In this document: positions 24,333 to 35,668 of the stretch, in pieces
Layout: the number at the start of each line of letters is the position of its first letter
Numbering within the stretch: position 1 is the first letter of the stretch
NCBI GenBank assembly: GCA_027924645.1
Contig: BSBN01000047.1
Location: 4,650,001 to 4,714,000, forward strand
Reading direction: 5' to 3'
DNA from: Cunninghamia lanceolata
Lineage: Eukaryota; Streptophyta; Pinopsida; Cupressales; Cupressaceae
DNA: 64,000 bases
Notes under the pieces: model-generated
Database searches by the model: none
Seen by the model: the letters and a program-made list of their open reading frames with translations, nothing else
Told to the model about the DNA's origin: nothing
Translations under genes and position numbers: made by a program

Positions 24333-26377
24333 ATGACATGCTATCCTAAAAACAATATACCTTTGAGAAGAAGTAAAAGGTTAATGGGATCTAGTGCTCT
24401 TGAAGAAGTTGGTACTTTGAACACCTTCTTTACAAAGGGAGAAACTCAAATTGTGCAAGATATTATACATCCTCCAACCACAATGGAAGAACAAAATTTT
24501 CATGATGTTTATAATACTATTGAGGCAACAAGATATGTATCTGACAAGCAAATAGAAAAATTGGATAAAGAGCTAGCTGAATTTCAATCATTTATGGAAA
24601 ATGAGAGAATAGTTGAAGAAGCTGCCCCTACAATTCATAATAAATAAGAGAATTGATAAAGAGGGACAAGATGGTGTAAATGCAATTTGTGGCCTAGAAC
24701 ATATTGTACAAACCAATATCATGTCAGTGACCGAATGTGCGCAAGTGATAAATAACACTTTATCACCATCTCATACTCAAGTATCCATACCTATACCAAC
24801 TACAGGAATATCAACTTTTGCATCAACAATCTTAACAACTGATGCAAATGCTTGTAGTAATACTACCACTGGTATTGGAGTATCTAATGACACTAATTAC
24901 AAAGTTGTGAGATTTGATTATCAAAACTTGGTTTCTAAAGGGACCTCCTCGATGCATAATTGTTCTCAACCACCTATCTATTCCACTCATTTCCAACCAC
25001 CTATCACCTACTCACAACCATCTTCCACCTATCACTATGTCCAACCACTGTTAACATATTCTCATCCTCCACCTATCATATCTCAAGCTCATTCACCTCC
25101 TCACTTTGGTTCTAATTCCTCACAATAAACCACATCTCCAAATGATGCCATCCTAAACCAACTTTTACAGGGCATGACTGCTTTGCAACAAAAGGTAACA
25201 ATTAACAAATTCTTTGCAGCCTAGTCTACCAACATATCATGCCCATAATCCCCTTTCCTATGCAATCTTGAGAACTCCTATGCCTAAGAGTTTTGAGACC
25301 CCCCACTTTGAAAAATATGGTGGAAAAGGTGATCCTAATATTCATGTGGCAGCATTTACAGCTATGTGTAGCGATTTTTATTTTGAAGAGGATTTGTTAG
25401 CAAAACGTTTCCTGCAATCTCTCAAAGATGCTGCTTTAGAATGGTTTTGGTCATTGCCTCCGAATTCAATACACTCCTTTTCATAGTTGATTGATCAATT
25501 TTTACAACATTTTCAAGCAAATTTCAGACCTCGAGTCACCCTTATTGACTTGTTTCAATGCAAACAAGGTCCCAAAGAAAAGTTGACTGAATTCATTAGT
25601 CGGTATCAAGGACTTTATGCACAGATTCAATATCATATGAAAGATGAAGATGTTCAAAAGATATTCATTACAAATCTACAACCTAATATTCATGATATGA
25701 TCCTCTTGATGAAGTATAATTCCTTTCAACATTTATGCACCGCCCTTTGTGATTATCAACTTTCATCTAGTCAGTATGAAAACCAAAACTCATCGAGTCA
25801 AGTTGGTCAATCCATGGGTGGATCATCACAAAACAACTTTAAAAGGAATAATAATAACAAGAGTTTCATCAAGATCAATGGACCAAATACAAATGTGTCT
25901 GCTATATATAATCCAAAGAAAGCATCATATCAACCAAGAAAGTTTACTCCAATATTTGAGTCCTATCATTCTATCATGAACCAAGCCATGAGTAATAACA
26001 TTCTGAAGCTTCCCCTGATCAAGCTTGTTGATCCTAGTAAACAAGGACCTTACTTTGATGCTAATGCCTTTTGTCATTATCATCAGACATAAGGACATGA
26101 CACTGAATGATGTATGCATCTTAAACATGAGATACAAGACCTTATTGATTTAAATATCATCCAAGTATTGGGTGTGAATGATAATGGAAACAAGTTGGTT
26201 GCTCTGCCGAATCAGAACTTACAAATCTTTACTAATCCTTTCCCTAAGCATACTGAAAATAATATGGTGGAACAAGTTTTAGTGGAAGTAGAAGAGGATG
26301 ATTACTTGGACTATGATAGCATCATAGGAGTGATTGAAGTCGATAAGAAACAAGGGGATAATCCACCTCGTCCGTGA
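24333..26377 (+). pseudogene. O gag (broken)
   Basis: The N-terminal part starts MTCYPKNNIPLRRSKRLMG, followed after frameshifts by a Ser/Thr/Pro-rich linker (24613-25128). The gag core begins near 25290 with the TPHFEKYGGKGDPNIHVAAF segment. It continues with LEWFWSLPPNSIHSF and the IDQFLQHFQANFRP segment, in frame except for a stop at 25484-25486. A zinc-finger-like CHYHQT-x-GHDTE-x-CMHLK lies near 26067-26120 with two stops inside it (26090 and about 26108). The CX2HX4HX4C pattern is the kind seen in Tat-type gags. No protease follows. Gag would form the particle shell and bind RNA. Confidence 0.9.
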
Positions 26378-27281
26378 AGAAATGGAATTTATGCCGAGGT
26401 TCCTCCTCCATTATACTTATATGGATCGGGAGATAATCAAAATGCATCAGAAAAGCAAGAACAACAACTGATACAGACGAATAAGATGGTACAGGATGAT
26501 TCCTGTTACCGTTCTAGAAAGATTCAACAAAGAAAACTCGCTAAAAATTGGAAAAGAGCAAAATGACAATCAACAGTCATAAATAATAGTGGCTCTCCCC
26601 CACATAAGCAACAAAAGGTCTCATTTAAACAAGGATTTAAGGAACAAGCATCATATGATAACAAACAAGACTTTCATAAGAACCACTCAAATTTTGCATT
26701 AAATATGATCGAATACCTCTCCAAGAGGTTCACGAGCTCCAAGATATAATATGCAGACCGTACAGGTAAGTATCTCTAACCCTTTATCTCTCTCATGATG
26801 TGCTTCCCCTGTGATGTGTTATATGTTGTTTAGGCCTCTTGGGATGACCTTAGATTCTCCCGTAAGGTCCAAAATACTAGGAGACTGCCTCTATTGTGAC
26901 CTTCTATTTGTATCATCATTCTTCTATATTACCTCTCTTTGATTTCATTTTTGTGTGTTGTGTCTTACAGACATAGCGTCGCGGTTGGTGACACTGTGGG
27001 CACCCTCCTATGTGACTACCCCTAAGACACTTGTTTCTCCTCTCTTATTTATTATTTCCCTTCCTTTCGTGTTACCACCTAGCGGGCGGATGACGACAAA
27101 CATTTATACTGATGTGGACCTAGCATCCCTTTTGAGAGCAATAAAAAAATAGACTTAGTTCCTAATATGACGATGGGGTTGTATATCTTATTCGACGCTT
27201 GGATAGTGGAAGTACTCATGCTTTCTGCATAGTGAATTTGATGTTTCTATCACATTTACAAACCTTAACAATACTACTGCT
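26378..27281 (+). other. O internal region after gag, before I
   Basis: The gag frame fades within about 350 bp, and a Lys/Arg/Gln-rich stretch near 26500-26650 may be its tail. The rest is untranslated sequence with no pol motif. It ends with CTATG (27282-27286), the target site of I. Confidence 0.65.
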
Positions 27282-27286
27282 CTATG

Positions 27287-28304
27287 TGTTAGGGTAAAAT
27301 GTGGATTAATCAAATGAACAATAACAAACCCAAACATCAACAGAATAATGAAAACAAGAAAGATAGAAGGAAATGAAACAAATGAATAACAATGCAAACC
27401 TTCCCTATTTCAAAGCTTCTGTTGTTCACCTATTACAACCGTCCTTTGCTGATGAAGTAGGCCCTTAGTGAATGCACTCTTTTAGCTGCGTTGTAGGATG
27501 TCGATAGTAAATGGCTATATTGATAGATATTGCTGTGAAGTAGAGCTTCAAAGAAAAAGGGTGATCTCAAGCGAATAGTATTGGGGTGCCAAAGGCATGG
27601 GGGTAGAATTCTGCAGAGTAACAATACAAATAACTTGGATGAATAGAATGGAGGGATGAAGCTTCTTTTATAGACTTGGAAGAATGAGGATCAACGGTTG
27701 AGAGAAGATGTGAAGATCAATGGCTAGGAATAAAAGTGAATCTTTAATTCATAATGGATGAATTAAAGAATCATTATTTGAAAATAGTGGATTATGACAA
27801 TTGAATTTTAAATTCAATTGGTAGAGGATAATGGGGAACACGGAATTAAATATTCCATTTGTGAAGGCTAGTGGGGAACATGGAATAAAATATTCCCTTT
27901 GGTGGAGGATAATGGGGAACATGGAATTAAATATTCCATTTGTCAAGGCTAGTGGGGAACATAGAATAAAATATTCAATTTGGTGGAGGATAATTGATTT
28001 AAAGATTTATTTTGGAAAATGGAGGATATTAGCTAATTAAATATTAAGAATATTTCATTATATGTGCAACATGGTGAGGTGGAAGAGATGAGGTGGATTG
28101 ATGAGGTGGATTTTGTGAGGTGGATTTTGTGATTTGAGACATTAGAAGAATTTAGGGATTTTAATTAAATAAAATGATTTTATTTAATTGTAGGATAGTG
28201 AATCAATTAAATAAATTTAGAATATTTATTTAATTGATAGAAGAATGGAATAAATATTTAGAATATTTATTTAGGATGAATCGTGTCATTTTTAGGCATA
28301 TACA
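27287..28304 (-). repeat. I 3' LTR
   Basis: On the minus strand it starts TGTATATGCC and ends CCCTAACA. It contains two 81 bp direct repeats (starting 27821 and 27902) with GGAATTAAATATTCC. It also has two AT-rich hairpins, at 28163-28189 (12 bp stem) and about 28203-28240. Both features recur in the other LTR. Confidence 0.97.
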
Positions 28305-28320
28305 TTTTGCCCCTCTTTGA
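28305..28320 (-). promoter_or_regulatory. I polypurine tract
   Basis: The minus strand reads TCAAAGAGGGGCAAAA directly before the 3' LTR. Confidence 0.9.
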
Positions 28321-30830
28321 TGCAATGCAATTTACAACATTGCTTCAAAGAATAAATAGTCTAATAATGATACATGCCCCAGTTTGCCCCTGGTACAAGT
28401 TTGATGATAGGATGCCCCCTCGGGAGATTGGACGGGGAGAAGGCAGAAGGCGTGAGACAGACAATCTCATGATGAAGAAGGTTAGGTTTGAAGAAAATGG
28501 GTGAAGAAAGAGCTGAATGATACGTGATGCCAGAGAAAATGATAACATACACAAGCAAGCGAGCAAGTATGCACAAATGATACAAGAACAAAAAAGGTAT
28601 TGCCCCTGTTGAGCAATAAACCAACGATATACTGACAATGATATACGACAGTGTTGTCATGGCAGGGAACGATATATCCCTAGACCAACATGGCAGGCAT
28701 GTTGTCATGGTGGGGAATGATAGATCCCTAGAGTAAACACGAAGGATAATGTCTGGTTTCAAGAAATGAAGCATGTCGTGTAAGACGCGTGTGTTGGTCT
28801 GATTTCGACAATGCCACATCATGTATATGACAATTGATTGATTATAATTGATTGAGTTGGTTTACGACCAGACAAAGATCAAGACCCCTGATTGTGATTG
28901 GATCATTTGTGCAAGATTGACTTGACTTGATTGGTATGGATTAAGGATGGACCTTGTATTTGGATAATTGCTCAGACTGACTGGACAAGGATGAAAGATA
29001 TGATGATAGATAGAATTCTGATTGATAGAAGAAAGACTCGATAGAAGGACTCACAAGCTTTTATTTTTATTGATATTCTGCATTGGTGGATCTTTATTGC
29101 ATGGGGTATGGTATGGATGTATAAATGGATATAGGATGGATGCTTTGCTATTGGAGTGCTTTATTTCATCATTGGGCAATTTATTTTTGGTACTTTTTCT
29201 GAAATGTTGTAAGTGAATACAAGCATCTAGGTATAATTGAACCGAGATGACCTGAGTACTGCTTACATGGGTTTTGCTTTAGCAAGCCAATACAAGCATC
29301 TAGTCAAAATTGAATCTAGATGACCTGAGTACTTCTTGCATTTCAACAAACAAGGATTGCCCCCGTTCATGTTAGACCTTTGATGTCCTCGATGATCTTT
29401 TGCTGATCATGTCTTTAGACAAGGTGTTACATTACTAAAGCATAATCCACAGATAGCAAACAAAGAAAATGATCATGCCTTCATCATAGCATCTCTAGCT
29501 TTTGGCATCCTTGAGTAGCATAGGAGGACATGATAACAAAAATCAAGACTCTGTAACTTAACCATGATTTCAATCCATAAAACATTCTTGCATTTAGATG
29601 TGTTCATTTCCTGCTGTAATTTGAGTAAAATCATTTAGAAGGCCTTGGGTACTTTGCCTTGTGTTTGAATAGGTTAAGCTGCGTAAAGTCAGGGTTCTTG
29701 CTTGGAGCTTGGGTTCTGCTTGCACCTGCTTGCTTGGTGAGAAGAGATTCTTGCAATCTTTATTGGTAAGATGGACCCTAAGGGATTGACCTAGTGCCTC
29801 GGGGGCGCATTGCTAAATGGCCTTGCCTACGTGACGACGCAGAGGCAATGTAGTTCGAGGTAAACCCTAATGGACCTAAGACCTAGGTGAGAGAGAGTGG
29901 AGGTGGACTCTGCTGGATAGAATGACAAGATATGGAACAGATGGGACAATGGAAAGCCTCGGGGGCGCATTGGGACAATGGCCTTGCCTACGTGATGACG
30001 CAGAGGCAACGTAGTTCATGGACTTGGACCATGGAAACTAATGAGAGACACTATGCTAGGCTCACACTGAAGAGATGATATGGAACAAAACCTTGGTTGA
30101 CAAGGCCACAAAGAGGGAGAGTTATCAAGCCATGATAGGTAACTGCCAGTGTTTATTATGGGATAGATATGGGTCGAATGAGATGTGAGTGAAGAAAGAC
30201 TAGACTCAAAGTGATTGGATTCTCAGAGATGGAGAAGGCGGTTTATCACAAGTAATGCCTGTTTACCAGGTTTTCATCACTTATTTTTATTTGCACAAGA
30301 AGCTAGAAAGTAAACATGACGCCTGTTTGCCAGGTTTTCATCATGATACTTGTCCAAGGCGCTTGTTTGCCAGGTTTTCACCAAAGGATGATTCTTTTGT
30401 ACTTTTCTAATTTTTTTGACTTTTTTGCTTTTGTTCCCTTTTTTATTTTTTTGTATTTTTCTGATTTTTTGACTTTTTTGTATTTTTGTGCCCCCCTTGC
30501 ACTGGGATTCTCCTAGGTATAAAACCGGCAAAGGTGCATGCTGTTGATTGGATCATCGAACAACTCACCCTTTGATGTAGCCAACTAATATGTCCTTGAT
30601 CCATAAGTAGCCACAATCACATAGGGCCCAAGCTAGTTAGGCTTGAACTTGCCTTTCTTTTCTCTATCTTGTTGATTGCGAGGATTTTCTTTGAGAACGA
30701 GGTCCCCAACCTTAAAGCATCTTGGGCAAACCTTGTGGTTATAGCTTCTTGACATCATCTATTGATAGGCTTTGAGAGGATTGAAGGCTTTCTGTCGCCT
30801 TTCTCCAGTAGCTCTAGTTCTTGTAACCTG
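28321..30830 (-). other. I 3' untranslated region with short repeats
   Basis: No reading frame is supported. Several short direct repeats are visible. GCCTGTTTGCCAGGTTTTCA-like phrases occur at about 30257, 30321 and 30361. A block starting CCTCGGGGGCGCATTG occurs at about 29796 and 29957. A phrase with ATACAAGCATCTAG occurs near 29218 and 29291. A GGCAGGGAACGAT-type phrase occurs near 28661 and 28711. A T-rich stretch lies at 30404-30490. Confidence 0.7.
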
Positions 30831-30839
30831 GAGACCCTG

Positions 30840-31624
30840 TATTCTTCGTCTAATATAAGACCTTTCAACAACACCCTGAGAGAGGGTAGTTCGACCTCAA
30901 TGGGAAGGATGGCTTTTGAACCATAGACAAGGGCGTAGGGTGTAGCACCTATGGGAGTGTGTATACTGGTTCTGTAGGCCCACAGAGCGGGATTGAGTTT
31001 GACATGCCAATCACAACCAGCATCATTGATGGTTTTCTTTAGGATTTTTAGAATGGTTTTATTCGATGCCTTAGCTTGGCCGTTACCTTGGGGGTAGTAT
31101 GGAGAGGAGAAACGATGTTGGATTTTGAAACGCTCACAGAGTTCCTAGACATCCTAATTTTTGAATGGTCTTCCGTTATCTGTTATGATGGATGAAGGAA
31201 TTCCATATCTATAGATAATGTAATTCAGAATGAAAGAGGAAATTTGTTTGCCTGTGATGGTGGTTAGGGGAACGGCCTCAATCCACTTTGTGAAATACTC
31301 AGTGGCGGTTATGATGAATTTGTGGCTGTTGGAAGAGGGTGGATGAATCTTTCCCACAAGGTCAAGTCCCCACTGGCAAAAGGGCCAGGGTGTCATTAAA
31401 GGTCTCAACTCTTGAGTAGGTGCATGAATCAGGTTCCCGTGTATTTGACACTGTTTGCATTTTTTAACGAACTGATATGAATCCATTTCCATGTTTGGCC
31501 AGTAATAACCCAAACGCATGAGTTTCTTAGCTAAGGAAGGACTGCTGGAGCGTGTTCTGCAAATCCCTTCGTGTACATATTTCAAGGTAGTTGTGGATTC
31601 TTCTTGTTCTAAATAATGGAGCAA
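30840..31624 (-). pseudogene. I integrase (defective)
   Basis: The zinc finger keeps the first His and the CKQCQ cysteines, but the second His position reads Arg-Ser (HEGICRTRSSS). The core has CQWGLDLVGKIHPPS and TATEYFTKWIEAVP, then ITDNGRPF. The catalytic Glu in the NGQAxASNK motif is Lys (codon at 31072-31070, AAG). Stops fall near 31153. The C-terminal part runs through WHVKLNPALWAYRTS and YALVYGSKAILPIEVELPS toward 30840. Even a repaired frame would lack the DDE triad. Confidence 0.93.
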
Positions 31625-31684
31625 AGTACCATCCAGACCACGTCGATAAAGGGTATCAGCTATGATGGTGTAGTGAGAGGTTTG

Positions 31685-32310
31685 TCATATGAAAGTTTGC
31701 TTTTGGTTGGAAGAGAGGTCAGGTGGGAGTACATTGTCCTTGAGGTAAGTGTAAGTCTTACCGTACCAAGGTGAATCAGATCCAACTAGAAGGTAGATGG
31801 AATGGGTCTTAAGGAGATCATATGTTGGTTGCCGGATAGTTTCTACTAAGAACTCATACCGTGACTCATTTTCAGGTATTTCTAGAAGAGAGGCTATGGT
31901 AGCCATTGCATCTGCTGCTTTATTCTTAATCCTAGGTATTTGTTCGAAGGAGATGGTCCCAAAGTGCTCTTTGAAGTTGTCGACCATCCGTTTGTAGGGG
32001 ATGAGCTTCTCATCTTTGGTTTGGTACTCATTGTTGACCTGATTAATTATAAGCTGAGAATCACCGTAGACATGCAGTTCTTGGATTTTCCACTCAGTTG
32101 CCATCTTGAGACCAATTACCAAGGCTTCATACTCTGCTATGTTATTGGTGCATGGAAGTAACAAACGGTAAGACTTTGGAATTGTGTCGCCTTGAGGAGT
32201 TATAAAGAGGATGCCGGCCCCTGATCCATGGTTTGTGTAAGACCCGTCGAAGTAGAGTTTCCAAGAAGATGGTGATATGGTGAATAAGGACTCATCGGGA
32301 AACTCAAACT
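31685..32310 (-). pseudogene. I archaeal-type RNase H (aRH)
   Basis: A second RNase H follows the RT-linked one, as in the Tat lineage. The motifs are WKLYFDGSY, GSGAGILFITPQGD, NNIAEYEALVIGLKMA, HVYGDSQLIINQV and PRIKNKAADAMA, so all four acidic residues appear present. The frame is open from about 32280 to the stop near 31685. This domain is thought to have been acquired separately from the RT-linked RNase H. Confidence 0.92.
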
Positions 32311-33532
32311 ACATGGGCTTGCTATCTTGTAATGGTGCATCTGCTAGTTGGTCAGCTATGATTTGTCCCTTGATGGCTTTTCTATCCACATATTTGATGT
32401 CATACTCACTAAGAAGCATTACCCACTTTGCTAGGCGACCTGTGAGAGCTGCTTTGCTGAGGAGATACTTGAGCAGGTCAATTTTTGCAATGAGTTTTAC
32501 TGGATGTGCAAGCATGTAATGTCAGATTTTTTGTGAAGCAAAAACTACCGCGAGACATGATCTTTCTACTTGTGAGTATTGCAATTCGTAGCCCACTAAG
32601 GTTCAACTGATGTAGTATACAGCTCTTTCCTTGTTCTCATAATCTTGCTGCGCTAGAAGAGCTCCAAGAGCTAGGTGTAGCAGATATGTAGAGAATTAGA
32701 GGTTTTCCTTGGATTGGAGGCATGAGAATGGGTGGATTCATAATGTACTCCTTTAGCTTGTTGAATGCCTCGTCACATCGCTTATCCCACCTAAATGGAA
32801 TGTTCTTATGCAGGAGATAGCTGAAAGGTTGGCACTTGTTTGCCAGCTATGATATGAATCTGCGGATGGCCTGCAGCTTGCCCTGTAGTGATCTCAACTG
32901 AGTTAGAGTCTTGGGTGGTGGCATGTCCATTATAGCTTTGACCTTGGCAGGGTCTACCTCTATTCCGTTTGCCGACATGATGAAGCCTAGCAGCTTGCCT
33001 GAAGTTACCCCAAACACACATTTCTTTGGGTTCAGTTTGACTTGGAATTGGTCTAATCTTTGAAAGACTTTTTCTAGCACATCCAGGTGTGAGTCTCATG
33101 TCATGAAATATAGTTGTCATAGCTCGCTGATAGGTAGGACCTACGTTTTTTAGCCCAAATGGCATGACATTCCAGCAAAAGGTACCCCATTGGCAAGTGA
33201 AAGCTATCTTGTGTTGGTCCTCTGATGCTATTTTGATTTGATTATACCCTGAGAACCCATCCATGAGTGATAGCATTGTATGTCCTGCAGTTAGGTCGAC
33301 TATGATATCAATGTTTGGCAATGGAAAATCATCCTTACGGCATGCTTTGTTTAAGTCTCAAAAATCATTGCATAGTCAAACCCGACCATCTAGTTTAGAC
33401 ACTGGCACAATGTTGGATATCCATTCTGGGTAATCTATGGCTCTGATGAACCCCACATCCAGCAATTTCTTTAGTTCTTCTTTGACCAAAAGTGCTATGT
33501 GAGGATGCATTTTTCTCAACTTCTATTTTACT
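32309..33532 (-). pseudogene. I reverse transcriptase and RNase H (catalytic box deleted)
   Basis: The RT begins after the G-patch linker with VKEELKKLLDVGFIRAIDYP and EWISNIVPVSKLDGRV. Stops fall where Arg or Gln is expected (near 33530, 33375, 33360). It continues with MLSLMDGFSGYNQIKIA and FCWNVMPFGLKNVGPTYQRA. At about 33095 the frame jumps from TTIFHDM directly to a segment reading HLDVLEKVFQRLDQF. The intervening YxDD region, about 25 codons, is missing. RNase H follows with frameshifts and ends LTGRLAKWVMLLSEYDI and KAIKGQIIADQLAD. Confidence 0.93.
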
Positions 33533-34581
33533 GGTTTTACTCCTGGATCCAATGGCAGATGATGTAGAATTAAGTTTGGGTCTAGACCTAGCATGTCTGC
33601 ATATGACCAAGCAAAGCTACCTCTCTTCTTCTTAAAGAATGGTACAAACCTGGTTTTCTCTGGTGGTGTAAGAGATTTGGCAAAGTGGATAATCTTGGGC
33701 TGTTCTTCTGTTCCACTATTCACTGGCTCTATTGGTTCCACAACAATCTGTGACCTTTCCTGGTAGATATCACTAGGGAGAGTGTCAAGCATTCCATCGT
33801 TAGGTGCTACAGTTGGGTTTTCACCTTCGGATGCGTCCTTTATTTTTACTGTTTTGTGATCTGACACTGCCGCAAGGTGGCTTTCACCGTTAGATCCATT
33901 TTTGATCCTGATATTTTTGTGACTGGAAGGCTTGGCACCCTCCCCGAAGTAAGCCACAGTATTCAGTTCAATGGCAAAACCAGCTTTATGATCTCCCTTG
34001 GGTAAGTGGTCCCTAATTTCCATATAATCAATGTAAGCATCGTCATTTTGGAACATATCTAATTGGGGAGTTCCTTGCAGAGTCCAGTTAATAAGCTCAG
34101 GGTGTAAGAGGGGAAGGGAGTCGAATGATAGACCTGATTCATTAATGGTATGGATGGAAATGTTAGACGCATTGGCAGGGGTAGTGTTCAAGGTGGTACT
34201 TTCCTCCAAGTTGTTTATTGCAATGGAATTTAACATTTCCTTGAAAGTCATAATCTCAGGGATGGGCAAATCAGACTCCAGTGGTCTGTTCCATTGCATT
34301 TGTCCCTCACGGTAGGGGCTAAGAGTTTGGATGGTGTTAACCTCTTTGTCGTCGTAGGAGTGCTTTGTTAGCTCGTCCCATTCATACTCATTTGAATCTG
34401 TGTCGCTGTCTACTTGGAGTGTTTGGATTGTTTCTACAAGACAGGCATTTTCTTTGGCTTTGCCTTTGCCTTTGTATCCTAGGCCACTTGTGTTTCTAGT
34501 CGATGAGGATGAAGAAGGTTGAATAGGTTCAATGATTCCTTCTTTTCTGAGGCCGATGGGGCCTTGTCCTGCATATCCCAT
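33523..34581 (-). pseudogene. I G-patch and linker of pol
   Basis: The N-terminus MGYAGQGPIGLRKEGIIEPI and, about 30 residues on, GLGYKGKGKAKE form a G-patch, a glycine-rich RNA-binding motif found in some retroviral-type polyproteins. An acidic Ser/Thr-rich linker of about 280 residues follows. The frame ends FAWSYADMLGLDPNL and LPLDPGVKPVK, the usual lead into a Gypsy RT. It is separated from the protease frame only by a single TGA (34605-34603) in the same frame. Confidence 0.85.
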
Positions 34582-34602
34582 CCTATGTAGAATAGTCTCA
34601 CC

Positions 34603-35562
34603 TCACCCATAGAGTTCTGTTGGGAGTCTAGGGGGATCTTGGGGTGTGTTTTCTTCTTCAGCATAAAGCCATTGCAGGAGATCTTGCTCCTCTGTTTCAT
34701 CAGATAAGGTCCCCCATTTTACAAAGGGAGTTGCAGGAGTAGGAGGAGTAGATGGCTTTAAAAAATGTCTGGGTTGGCCAAAAGATCTAGGAGACAAAGG
34801 CAGCTTGGCAAGATTGAGACTGTGCTCAATTGAGTATTCTCCCACCCCAGTTTCTTTTATGGTAATCTTTTGCTCTTTTGGTTTTGAGGAGGAAGCTTCA
34901 GTGGTATGGTCCTGTCGTGGGGTAGGGGACATGTATGCTCTATTGTTGGGTATGACACATTCAGGTTTTACACAGAAAGAATTGCAGTGTTGGTAGGGGT
35001 CAGGGTTGCCTTGAATGGTGACTTGCTTGCCATTGTGCAGGAACTTAATGCATTGATGATAGGTTGAGGGGACATCCTTCATGGCGTGAATCCATGGTCT
35101 CCCTAGTAGGATATTATAAGTGAGCTCCCGATCAAGGACTTGACACACCACATCTTTTATTACTGGTCCCACTTGAATGGGTAGGACAACTGTTCCCTTT
35201 GTGGTTCTTTCTTCCTCGTCATATGCTTTGATGGTAATTTTCCTCCTTGGATCAACTACCTGTTCGGAGAACCCCAGTGCAAGGACTAGCTTTAATGTGC
35301 AAATATTTAAACTAGCACCCCCATCAATGAGAACCCTCTTGATGCGGTGCTCGTATATGAATGCGACAATGTGTAGGGGGATGTTATGAGGTTGGGATAC
35401 AAAGAGGTCATCTTGCTTAGTAAACGATATGGAGTTGGAGGATGTCAGATTGCCTACCATGGTTTGGAACTTCTCTTGGGCCAGATTAGTGGGGACAGTG
35501 GTTTCCACTAAGGCTTTCTCAAGAATCTCCTTATGAGAAGGAGATAGACGCAATAGCTCCAA
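34603..35562 (-). pseudogene. I protease
   Basis: This is a retropepsin-type protease. The active site is VLIDGGASLNICT (Asp at about 35325), a DGG variant common in Tat elements. The downstream phrase YNILLGRPWIHAMKDVPSTY matches the conserved C-terminal part. The frame is open for 319 residues and continues in phase to the G-patch after one stop. It may also have been in phase with gag, since only about 100 bp separate them. The protease would cleave the polyprotein. Confidence 0.92.
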
Positions 35563-35668
35563 TATAGAAATGTGAGCCAGAGTTTTCTGTAACTGGTCGA
35601 TGACATTGTACTGACAGAAATTGGATGGAGACGGTGACGACCTTGGAGGGGCGGTATTGAGTGTGACT

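Noticed and set aside
27831..28040. Frame with repeated GEHGIKYS-like phrases
   Set aside because: It is the translated 81 bp repeat of the I LTR and recurs at 40472. Not a gene.
30277..30531. Lys-rich minus-strand frame
   Set aside because: It comes from a T-rich low-complexity run in the I 3' region.
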